This document shows positions 15,844-21,885 of a stretch of 28,315 bases of DNA, in pieces (within the stretch, counting starts at the first letter, position 1; every line of letters begins with the position of its first letter). The notes under the pieces are model-generated. The model made no database searches and had not been told where the DNA came from. It worked only from the letters and a program-made list of their open reading frames with translations. Position numbers and translations under genes: made by a program. The stretch covers positions 1-28,315 of the forward strand of contig CAVGIV010000034.1 in the NCBI GenBank assembly GCA_963629395.1, in the 5' to 3' direction. This DNA is from CAG-791 sp963629395. Its GTDB lineage: Bacteria; Bacillota; Clostridia; Lachnospirales; Lachnospiraceae.

Positions 15844-17232
15844 TTAATTTGTCTCCGGGAGCGGCGTCTCTGCCAGAATCGGATCAATTACCGTTGCCGC
15901 CTGCGCCGCTGCATCTGCCGGTGTGGACTGTCCGAGGATTGCTGCCTGCTCTGCTGTCCATACTGCCTCAGAGATGGTGGGCCACTGCGGGTGAGGGCCA
16001 CGGGCCACTGCAAAGTTCAGGGAATCGTTGAACACCTTGTATCTCTCATCCTCTGTCCAGAAATCCTTCAGCTCTACCGCATCCTTGCGAACCGGAAGCT
16101 TGCCGGCGATTTCGCACCAGTCTGCATTGTTCTCTGCGGTCTGCATATACTTCAGGAACTCTGCACATTCTGCAACGTGCTTAGAGGAGGTGCATACACC
16201 GAAGTTCTCACCGCCGATGACGGTTGCCTGGTTGCCGTTATAGGAAGGCATTTCGACGTACTTGTACTCGAAGTTGACACTGTCCTTGAGATCACCGTCC
16301 AGCTGTGCAATGTGCCAGGTTCCGGATTCCAGCATTGCTGCCTTTCCAGCTACGAATGCATTCAGTGCATCCCCCTGTCCCCAGTTCACAACCTCATTGG
16401 ACATATAGCCCTTGGATTCCAGATCTGCCAGGAAGCTGAAAGCCTGAACAGATGCATCAGAATCGATATCGCCTACGGTTCCGCCTGCTCCGTACAGCCA
16501 CGGAACAAACTGGAAGGTTCCTTCCTCGTTGGAAATAGCACACATCGCAAAGCCGTATACACCGTTGGCTGCATCGGTTGTCTTCTCACAAACCTCTTCG
16601 AACTCTTCCCAGGTAGTCGGCGGCTCCACACCTGCAGCATTCAGAATATCCATGTTGCAAAGAATTGCCAGGCAGTTGGAGTTGTTCGGAAGTCCATGCA
16701 GCTTTCCTTCGGAATCCATGCAGGAGGAAAGCGGACCGTCATAGAACTCATCCAGATCCTCCCAGCCTTCCAGATACTCGGTGATATCTGCAAATACGCC
16801 GAGTGAAATGTAGGAGGACATATCCGGCGAATCAACCATTCCGATGTCCGGAAGATCTCCGGATACGGCGCCGATGGTGTACTGCTTCATCAGCTCCTCA
16901 CGGGAAACGTAGGTCGGTACAATGTAAATGTCGCTCTGCGATTCGTTGTACTTCTTGATAACGGCATTCAGAGCCTCTGCCTCATGCTCAAAATAGTGCC
17001 ACAGTGTAACCTGCTCTCCGCCGTTCGACTCTCCGATCTGATCCGGTGTTGCTGCGGTATGATCGGTTGCTGTGGAGCTGGACGTATCTGCTGCGGCAGT
17101 TTCTGTTGCAGCTGCAGCGGATGTGTCAGCAGACGTGTCCGTGGACGAGCTGCTCCCGCACCCGGCGAGAAGTCCTCCGGCAAGAATTGCCGAAAGCGTT
17201 AATGCAGACATGCGCTTCATGGATCGTTTCAT
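15844..17232 (-). CDS. Sugar-binding lipoprotein of ABC importer (SBP1)
   Basis: Extracellular solute-binding protein family 1, 462 residues, anchored to the outer face of the membrane. A positively charged signal peptide ends in lipobox LLAGC, making Cys25 the lipidated residue. A Ser/Thr/Ala-rich linker follows (about 26-60), then the binding fold beginning EQVTLWHYFEHEAEALNAVI. Aromatic residues spread through the mature part suit sugar stacking. The start at 17232 has GGGAGGG upstream. It heads an operon with the two permeases and probably the two GH31 genes. The promoter region contains repeated motifs that are candidate sites for the adjacent response regulator. The ligand is not readable from sequence; a xylo- or xyloglucan oligosaccharide is inferred from the enzymes alongside. 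Confidence 0.94.
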   Translation of the reverse strand: MKRSMKRMSALTLSAILAGGLLAGCGSSSSTDTSADTSAAAATETAAADTSSSTATDHTAATPDQIGESNGGEQVTLWHYFEHEAEALNAVIKKYNESQSDIYIVPTYVSREELMKQYTIGAVSGDLPDIGMVDSPDMSSYISLGVFADITEYLEGWEDLDEFYDGPLSSCMDSEGKLHGLPNNSNCLAILCNMDILNAAGVEPPTTWEEFEEVCEKTTDAANGVYGFAMCAISNEEGTFQFVPWLYGAGGTVGDIDSDASVQAFSFLADLESKGYMSNEVVNWGQGDALNAFVAGKAAMLESGTWHIAQLDGDLKDSVNFEYKYVEMPSYNGNQATVIGGENFGVCTSSKHVAECAEFLKYMQTAENNADWCEIAGKLPVRKDAVELKDFWTEDERYKVFNDSLNFAVARGPHPQWPTISEAVWTAEQAAILGQSTPADAAAQAATVIDPILAETPLPETN

Positions 17233-17260
17233 AAACTTACCCTCCCGTTGATTAGTTTTG

Positions 17261-17303
17261 TGAATATTGTCATAAATTCATTGTTTGTTTTGTACAATAT
17301 TCA
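17261..17303. promoter_or_regulatory. 10-bp inverted repeat in leader of binding-protein operon
   Basis: TGAATATTGT (17261-17270) and ACAATATTCA (17294-17303) are perfect inverted arms around a 23-base spacer. They lie between the predicted transcription start and the ribosome site. They could form a leader hairpin or be a repressor site. No T-tract suggests termination. Confidence 0.45.
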
Positions 17304-17315
17304 TTTGCTAATCAT

Positions 17316-17344
17316 AGGATAAAGCAGTTTGTTGTGCACATCAA
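17316..17344 (-). promoter_or_regulatory. Promoter of binding-protein operon
   Basis: Minus-strand TTGATG (17339-17344), 17-base spacer, TATCCT (17316-17321). Both boxes match four of six consensus positions with ideal spacing, which fits an activator-dependent sigma-A promoter. The candidate activator motifs begin nine bases upstream of the -35. Confidence 0.6.
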
Positions 17345-17352
17345 CCAATATT

Positions 17353-17411
17353 CTTAAGATCAGGTTCTGTTTTTAGGATATATTTTTAAGATTTGACGAA
17401 CATCTTAAGAT
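17353..17411. promoter_or_regulatory. Repeated CTTAAGAT motifs upstream of the promoter
   Basis: Three same-orientation copies of a CTTAAGAT-like motif occur at 17353-17360 (exact), 17385-17392 (TTTAAGAT) and 17404-17411 (exact), directly upstream of the -35 box. AraC-type response regulators bind such short direct repeats. The last copy lies within GAACATCTTAA (17398-17408), which recurs at 20128-20138 upstream of the kinase gene. Confidence 0.5.
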
Positions 17412-17423
17412 CTTTGTGACAAG

Positions 17424-17450
17424 AAAATAGCCCTGCGAAGTGCAGGGCTA
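17424..17450 (-). terminator. Terminator overlapping response regulator stop codon
   Basis: A perfect 9-bp stem, TAGCCCTGC with GCAGGGCTA, and a five-base loop, followed by TTTTCTTG. The stem begins at the TAG stop codon of the regulator gene, so coding and termination signals are fused. It separates the kinase/regulator operon from the binding-protein operon. Confidence 0.85.
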
Positions 17451-18185
17451 CGAATAATTAGATTCTTCCAGGAAGTCACTGACACACATGCCGGTTTCTT
17501 CCTTGAAACATTTCTGGAAGTATTTATTGTCGGAAAAGCCTGTTTTCTCAAAGACATCATCCTTCGATGCCTCTCCGTCAAGAAGAAATTCCTTCGCCTT
17601 TTCAATTCGATAGGAGCGCAGGAATCTGGCAAAGTTCACTCCGATGCTCTTGGTGAACAAATAGCTGAAGTACTCCGCCGTTACCCCCAGCGCCTCCGCC
17701 ACATCCCGCTGCATGAGCTTTGTCTGGTAGGACTCCCCAATTATTTTCAACGCATGACGAACAAGGGGCTGTGCGTCCGGGTAGCGGTCCAGAAGCTCCG
17801 AATTCTGTTCCCAGGGCCGTTTACGATTCTGGAGCTTATCCAGAAGCTGGCGCACATCATCCTTGACAATCGGCTTCACCAGATAATCGGTTACACCAAG
17901 AGACAGCGCTTCCCTTGCAATGTCAAATTCCTCATGGGCACTGATAATCACAATCCGGCAGGAATAATTCATAGCCCGCATTGAACGAATCAGCTCCATT
18001 CCGTCCATTCCCGGCATTCGTATGTCCGTCATCACAACGTCCGGCTGCTGCACCCGCAGCAGCTCCAGTGCCGACCTTCCATCAGCTGCTATGCCGATGA
18101 TTTCAATCGTTTCCTCCTCTTCTTCCAGAAGATTCCGAAGACCTCTGGCCGCTCTTGGTTCATCTTCCACAATCAATATCTTCAT
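17448..18185 (-). CDS. YesN-type response regulator (system 1)
   Basis: Cytosolic transcription factor of 245 residues: receiver domain (1 to about 118) and AraC-type double helix-turn-helix (about 145-243). The receiver has acidic residues Glu7-Asp8, phosphoacceptor Asp54 in VVMTDIRMPGMDG and Lys104 in YLVKPI. The DNA-binding part includes DVAEALGVTAEYFSYLFTKS and the second helix pair ending KYFQKCFKEETGM. The gene overlaps the end of the kinase gene by 26 bases and has AGGAAGAGGAAA before its ATG, so the pair is co-translated. The adjacent binding-protein/permease/GH31 operon is the obvious target, supported by repeated motifs in its promoter. Confidence 0.93.
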   Translation of the reverse strand: MKILIVEDEPRAARGLRNLLEEEEETIEIIGIAADGRSALELLRVQQPDVVMTDIRMPGMDGMELIRSMRAMNYSCRIVIISAHEEFDIAREALSLGVTDYLVKPIVKDDVRQLLDKLQNRKRPWEQNSELLDRYPDAQPLVRHALKIIGESYQTKLMQRDVAEALGVTAEYFSYLFTKSIGVNFARFLRSYRIEKAKEFLLDGEASKDDVFEKTGFSDNKYFQKCFKEETGMCVSDFLEESNYS

Positions 18186-20034
18186 TTTCCTCTTCCTCCC
18201 AGTCCGCTGCCGGCAGCGGCAGACAAAAGCTAAAAGAAGTTCCCTCCTGCGGTGCTGTCGTCATTTCCGCATCAAAAGCCGCTCCGTAGAACATTTTCAT
18301 TCGTATAATAACATTTAAAATGCCTACCCCGACCTTCCCTCTCTGAATGGTCGACACATTGCCTTTCTCTTTCAAAATCTGCCGTATAACATTGGCAGTT
18401 TCCTCGGGCATTCCGCAGCCATTATCCGCAATGACAATATGGAGCTTTCCGCCATTTTCCCTGGCCTCAATTCGAAGGAGTCCGCCCTCATTTCTGCCCT
18501 CAAATCCGTGAAGAATGGAATTCTCCACAAACGGCTGCAGCATCAGCTTGCAGCAGGGCCAGTCGCCATAGCGCTCATCGTATTCAACTTGATAATCGAA
18601 TACGTCCTCATAGCGTTCTTTCTGAAGATAAAGGTACTGTTCTATCCAGGAAATCTCCTGGGATAAGAAGACCTCCTGCAGCTTTCTGTCAAAGCTGTAG
18701 CGCAGGATATTCGAGAGCTTCTTAATGAGAATAGCCGCTTTTTCATCCCCTGCATCACTGGCATCATAGCTGATGGCCCCCAGCGTATTACAGATAAAAT
18801 GCGCATTGATCTGCGATTCCAGTGCCTCTCGCTCCGCATCGTAGGACCTAGCCTGATACTCCATGGTCTTCTGGTGCTGCTCCTCCACATGGATTCTCTG
18901 AATTTCCAGCTGCTCGACCATCGAATTGTATTCTTCAGCCAGCTGCCACAGCTCATTGGTTCCGCCGATTTTAATGGAATCTCGCTTGCCTTCCTTTACA
19001 GACTGAATAGCTTCTCGAATGATCTGTACCGGTCTTTGCAGAAAAATGCGAAAACCAGCCAGACAGCAGAACATAAAAATCCCGATGATCAGCAGATAGA
19101 AGTACAGTCCGCGGTGATAGATGGCATTCACATGCTTGCGCAGTACCGTTTCATCAAGGCGCAGAACCAGCTTCCAGCCAAAATAATCAAGGTCCTGGCT
19201 CAGGTAGCTGATATTCCCGGTACGATCCTCCAGATCCAGCTTCTCTTCTCCGTCCACCAGACCGGCCTTTGCTACAACCGTGTTATCCACATCGACCACA
19301 TATCCTTCTGCAAGATTCACCTCCTGGATCTCAATGCTCCCCAGGGAGCTACGGATTTCATCCAACGCATAGGTTACCACAAGAACATCGCTGTAATTCG
19401 TAATTCCTGACCCGTCTCCCAGGAACGGATAGGCCACATGGAAGACCTGCTTGCCGCCCCGCAACGGGTGCACATAGGGCTTCGTGAACACCTTCGCCCT
19501 GGGATAGCTGTTCACCGATTCTTCTACAGAATCTCTGGATGCCATCACCTCGTCATACATTGCCTCCAGCGTAGCCATGTTGGTGTCACTCCACAGATTC
19601 CTGGCCGGTGTGCGGAACAGATCATACTGCTGCACCAGCCCCTCTGGCCCAACGATGGCAACAGCAACGATTTGCGACGGATAATCCTTCTTACTCAGAT
19701 AATTATACAGCTCCGTACTCGCTCCGATTTCCCCTGCCTCGACCCTCTTAAGCCGTCCTCCGATTCCTGCATCGGAGGCAAGCTGCGAGCCCTGCTCAAT
19801 ACTGTCCTGAAGCTTGGCATTGAGTGCACTTGCCAGCGAATTACAAACCGTAATTTCGGTTTCTCTGCTGGTCTTACTGAGATAATCGTAGAATTCCGAC
19901 CTCATAAAGCCCATCAAAAAGCATATAAAAATAACTGAGAAGATCAGAAACGTCAGAATAAAAAAACTGGAAAAATGGCTTTTAAAATACGCTTCCGCCC
20001 TTTTATATGCCCTCTTAATTTCCTTTTTCAGCAT
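18160..20034 (-). CDS. YesM-type sensor histidine kinase (system 1)
   Basis: Membrane sensor kinase of 624 residues. Predicted order: short cytoplasmic start, helix at about 22-44, extracellular sensor of about 265 residues, second helix at about 311-331, HAMP-like linker, then LytS/YesM-type kinase domains. The phosphoacceptor is His412 in SQINAHFICNTL. ATP-binding boxes include Asn505 in PFVENSILHG and ADNGCGMP near 536-543. The usual family motif reads QINPHFLYNTL, so the residues around the histidine differ here (Pro to Ala, Leu-Tyr to Ile-Cys), though His and Asn remain. The ATG at 20034 is chosen because AGAGG precedes it and the membrane helix then follows directly; an upstream in-frame extension of 99 residues looks like untranslated DNA. 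It probably senses an extracellular sugar or the loaded binding protein. Confidence 0.92.
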   Translation of the reverse strand: MLKKEIKRAYKRAEAYFKSHFSSFFILTFLIFSVIFICFLMGFMRSEFYDYLSKTSRETEITVCNSLASALNAKLQDSIEQGSQLASDAGIGGRLKRVEAGEIGASTELYNYLSKKDYPSQIVAVAIVGPEGLVQQYDLFRTPARNLWSDTNMATLEAMYDEVMASRDSVEESVNSYPRAKVFTKPYVHPLRGGKQVFHVAYPFLGDGSGITNYSDVLVVTYALDEIRSSLGSIEIQEVNLAEGYVVDVDNTVVAKAGLVDGEEKLDLEDRTGNISYLSQDLDYFGWKLVLRLDETVLRKHVNAIYHRGLYFYLLIIGIFMFCCLAGFRIFLQRPVQIIREAIQSVKEGKRDSIKIGGTNELWQLAEEYNSMVEQLEIQRIHVEEQHQKTMEYQARSYDAEREALESQINAHFICNTLGAISYDASDAGDEKAAILIKKLSNILRYSFDRKLQEVFLSQEISWIEQYLYLQKERYEDVFDYQVEYDERYGDWPCCKLMLQPFVENSILHGFEGRNEGGLLRIEARENGGKLHIVIADNGCGMPEETANVIRQILKEKGNVSTIQRGKVGVGILNVIIRMKMFYGAAFDAEMTTAPQEGTSFSFCLPLPAADWEEEENEDIDCGR

Positions 20035-20233
20035 CCCTCTACCTCTCTGATGATCGCCTGCTAATTTCAATCGTGAATTTGCCTGCAAGAAGAGGGTTCT
20101 CGTTGAAATGCGGCAGGAGCTCTCTGTGAACATCTTAAACACCGCATACCCTGAAAGCAACATATGTATGATGAACTCTGTCGCATTGCAAGAAACGTAC
20201 AACACGTGGTGTCTGCTGCGCCGCGGGGAACAC
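20035..20233. promoter_or_regulatory. Divergent control region between kinase and MATE genes
   Basis: This part of the 427-base gap should hold the minus-strand promoter of the kinase operon. I see no clear -35/-10 pair. The only notable signal is GAACATCTTAA at 20128-20138 (minus strand TTAAGATGTTC), identical to 17398-17408 in the binding-protein promoter, which suggests autoregulation by the response regulator. The open reading frame crossing this region on the plus strand looks spurious. Confidence 0.4.
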
Positions 20234-20261
20234 TTGACAATCATGGAATAAGGAGTAACAT
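20234..20261 (+). promoter_or_regulatory. Promoter of MATE leader
   Basis: TTGACA (20234-20239) matches the -35 consensus perfectly. It is followed by a 16-base spacer and TAACAT (20256-20261) as a -10 matching four of six. Transcription would start near 20268, giving a leader of nearly 200 bases before the MATE start codon. Confidence 0.6.
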
Positions 20262-20271
20262 ACAACGAAAC

Positions 20272-20313
20272 GAGTGGCTGATTGGCGTAAATCCAGTTTA
20301 CCACTCTTTTTTT
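20272..20313 (+). terminator. First attenuator-like hairpin in MATE leader
   Basis: GAGTGG (20272-20277) pairs with CCACTC (20301-20306), with GTAAA / TTTAC able to extend the stem inside; seven T residues follow at once. It lies only a few bases after the predicted transcription start and well before the gene, so it would act as a leader attenuator and not an operon end. Confidence 0.65.
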
Positions 20314-20355
20314 GTGCAGATACTGTTGCACGTTAATAGAATAGATTATGCAGTT

Positions 20356-20414
20356 AAAAAGTGTGTTGCTTATCAGCGTAAGTCCGACTTATGCGGTAAG
20401 TGCACACTTTTTTT
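20356..20414 (+). terminator. Second, longer attenuator-like hairpin in MATE leader
   Basis: AAAAAGTGTG (20356-20365) pairs with CACACTTTTT (20403-20412). The inner arms CTTATC-a-GCGTAAGTC and GACTTATGCGGTAAG pair through almost their full length, and the T run continues to 20414. This is a strong terminator placed 48 bases before the MATE start codon. Its loop side shares GCGTAA(A/G)TCC with the first hairpin, so the two look like diverged copies. Confidence 0.75.
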
Positions 20415-20423
20415 GCAAGTAAG

Positions 20424-20445
20424 GTAACTATTCAGAGCCAAGCAA
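20424..20445. repeat. Partial copy of the palindromic repeat
   Basis: Twenty-two bases starting GTAACTATTCAGAGCC are identical to 6900-6921, the left end of the 93-bp palindromic element. Only this end is present. It abuts the GGAGG ribosome site of the MATE gene (20446-20450), so the repeat fragment forms part of that gene's translation leader. Confidence 0.75.
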
Positions 20446-20461
20446 GGAGGATTACGTCAAA

Positions 20462-21823
20462 GTGGCAGAAAACAACAAGATGAAAGAGATGCCGGTGAAT
20501 AAGCTCATGGTGCAGATGGGAATACCAATGATTTTGTCTATGGTACTGCAGGCCGTCTACAATATTGTGGACAGCGCGTTTGTCGGAAATATGGGTGAAG
20601 GGAGTGAAGCTGCGCTTAATGCGCTCACGCTTGTGTTTCCGATACAGATGCTTATGGTGGCATTTGCCGTTGGAACGGGCGTAGGAACGAACGCACTTCT
20701 TGCAAGAACTCTTGGACAGCAAAATCGCAAAAGGGCTGCAAAGGTTGCAGGCAACAGTCTGTTTCTTGGCATAGTGATATATGCTGTATGTCTATGCTTT
20801 GGATGCTTTGGAGTAGCGGCATACATTCACACACAGACTGCAGATTCCCAGGTGCTTGAGATGAGTGTGACCTATTTACGAATATGCTGTATTTTGTCAC
20901 CTGGAGTGATTTTCCAGGCCATATTTGAAAAACTGCTGCAATCAACAGGACATTCTCTTTACTCTACGATTGCGCAGATTGCAGGTGCGTTGACAAATAT
21001 CGCTCTCGATCCTGTCATGATTTATGGAATCGGTTTTATGCCAAGGCTCGGAGTGGCAGGTGCCGCATATGCTACCGTGATCGGACAATTCGTTGCTGCC
21101 ATCCTCGGATATGTTTTCCATAAAAGATTAAATCATGAGATTGAGCAGGGTGTTTGTTTTATGCGGCCGAACGGAAAAATCATCAGGGATATCTATTCAA
21201 TCGGGATTCCGGCTATTATCGCACAGGCACTTATGTCATTCATGGTATATGCAATGAATCTCATTCTGAAATTTAATCCATCGGCTCAAACTGCGTACGG
21301 CTTATTCTACAAGGTACAGCAGTTTGCCTTATTCATGGCCTTCGGCCTGCGAGATGCAATTACGCCGGTTGTATCCTTTGCATATGGCATGGGCAGCAAA
21401 AAGAGAATTCGTGACGGCATCCGATTTGGCTTGTTTTACACTTTGGTGCTAATGACCGTGGCTGTAGCAATTACAGAGATTTTTCCGGAGGCGTTTGCAG
21501 ACTTGTTCAATGCAGGAGCGTCAAGAGCATATTTTATCAGTGCCATGAGGATTATTTCTATCAGCTTTATTTTTGCGGGCATCAATGTGGCATATCAGGG
21601 GATCTATCAGGCATTGGAGGGCGGGATAGCATCCCTTGTAATTTCACTTCTGCGACAGCTTGTAATCATATTGCCGTTGGCCGGAGTTTTTTCCTTGCTT
21701 GTCAGAAACGGACAGATGGGAGTTTCGCTGATCTGGTGGGCGTTCCCGATCACAGAGCTTACAGCCTGCCTGGTGGGGTATGTATTTTTGCAGAGAATCA
21801 GAAAGAACAAGGCGGAAGGCTAA
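20462..21823 (+). CDS. MATE-family efflux transporter
   Basis: Multidrug and toxin extrusion family membrane protein of 453 residues, expected to have about twelve helices in two related halves and to export cationic or toxic compounds using a Na+ or H+ gradient. The N-terminal half has GIPMILSMVLQAVYNIVDSAFVG near 20-42 and a GVGTNALLARTLGQQ segment, typical of the family. The start is GTG at 20462 with GGAGG eleven bases upstream; an ATG at 20480 is the alternative. It is the only convincing plus-strand gene and interrupts two minus-strand sugar operons. Codons look more A/T-rich than in the neighbours (a spot count of bases 20521-20580 gives about 43 percent GC against about 52 percent for 3121-3180), which suggests later arrival. 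The leader holds two attenuator-like hairpins, so expression is probably inducible. The substrate is unknown. Confidence 0.92.
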   Translation: MAENNKMKEMPVNKLMVQMGIPMILSMVLQAVYNIVDSAFVGNMGEGSEAALNALTLVFPIQMLMVAFAVGTGVGTNALLARTLGQQNRKRAAKVAGNSLFLGIVIYAVCLCFGCFGVAAYIHTQTADSQVLEMSVTYLRICCILSPGVIFQAIFEKLLQSTGHSLYSTIAQIAGALTNIALDPVMIYGIGFMPRLGVAGAAYATVIGQFVAAILGYVFHKRLNHEIEQGVCFMRPNGKIIRDIYSIGIPAIIAQALMSFMVYAMNLILKFNPSAQTAYGLFYKVQQFALFMAFGLRDAITPVVSFAYGMGSKKRIRDGIRFGLFYTLVLMTVAVAITEIFPEAFADLFNAGASRAYFISAMRIISISFIFAGINVAYQGIYQALEGGIASLVISLLRQLVIILPLAGVFSLLVRNGQMGVSLIWWAFPITELTACLVGYVFLQRIRKNKAEG

Positions 21824-21840
21824 AGTTCCTCCTCTCCTGC

Positions 21841-21878
21841 AAAAATCCCCTGCCGAAACAATACTGTTCAGCAGGGGA
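21841..21878 (-). terminator. Terminator after GH120 gene
   Basis: TCCCCTGC and GCAGGGGA form an 8-bp stem (minus strand, 21871-21878 with 21846-21853) around a 17-base loop that can pair further, followed by TTTTTGC. It lies eight bases past the GH120 stop and just after the convergent MATE stop at 21823, so it may serve as the end point for both. Confidence 0.8.
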
Positions 21879-21885
21879 CATCAAC

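Noticed and set aside
20035..20331. 99-residue N-terminal extension of the system 1 kinase
   Set aside because: The extension covers the divergent control region, has no ribosome site at its start and would put the first membrane helix far from the N-terminus. The ATG at 20034 fits better.
20348..20422. 24-codon possible leader peptide running through the second attenuator of the MATE gene
   Set aside because: The frame starts MQLKSVLLIS and ends just after the T-tract, which is tempting, but no ribosome site precedes it and no run of regulatory codons is visible. Kept only as a possibility.
20164..20427. 87-codon plus-strand open frame upstream of the MATE gene
   Set aside because: It overlaps the promoter and both attenuators and has no recognisable features or ribosome site.
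20260..20461. Guanidine or other known riboswitch in the MATE leader
   Set aside because: The landmark sequences of ykkC, mini-ykkC and guanidine-III types are absent on reading; a covariance search would be decisive.
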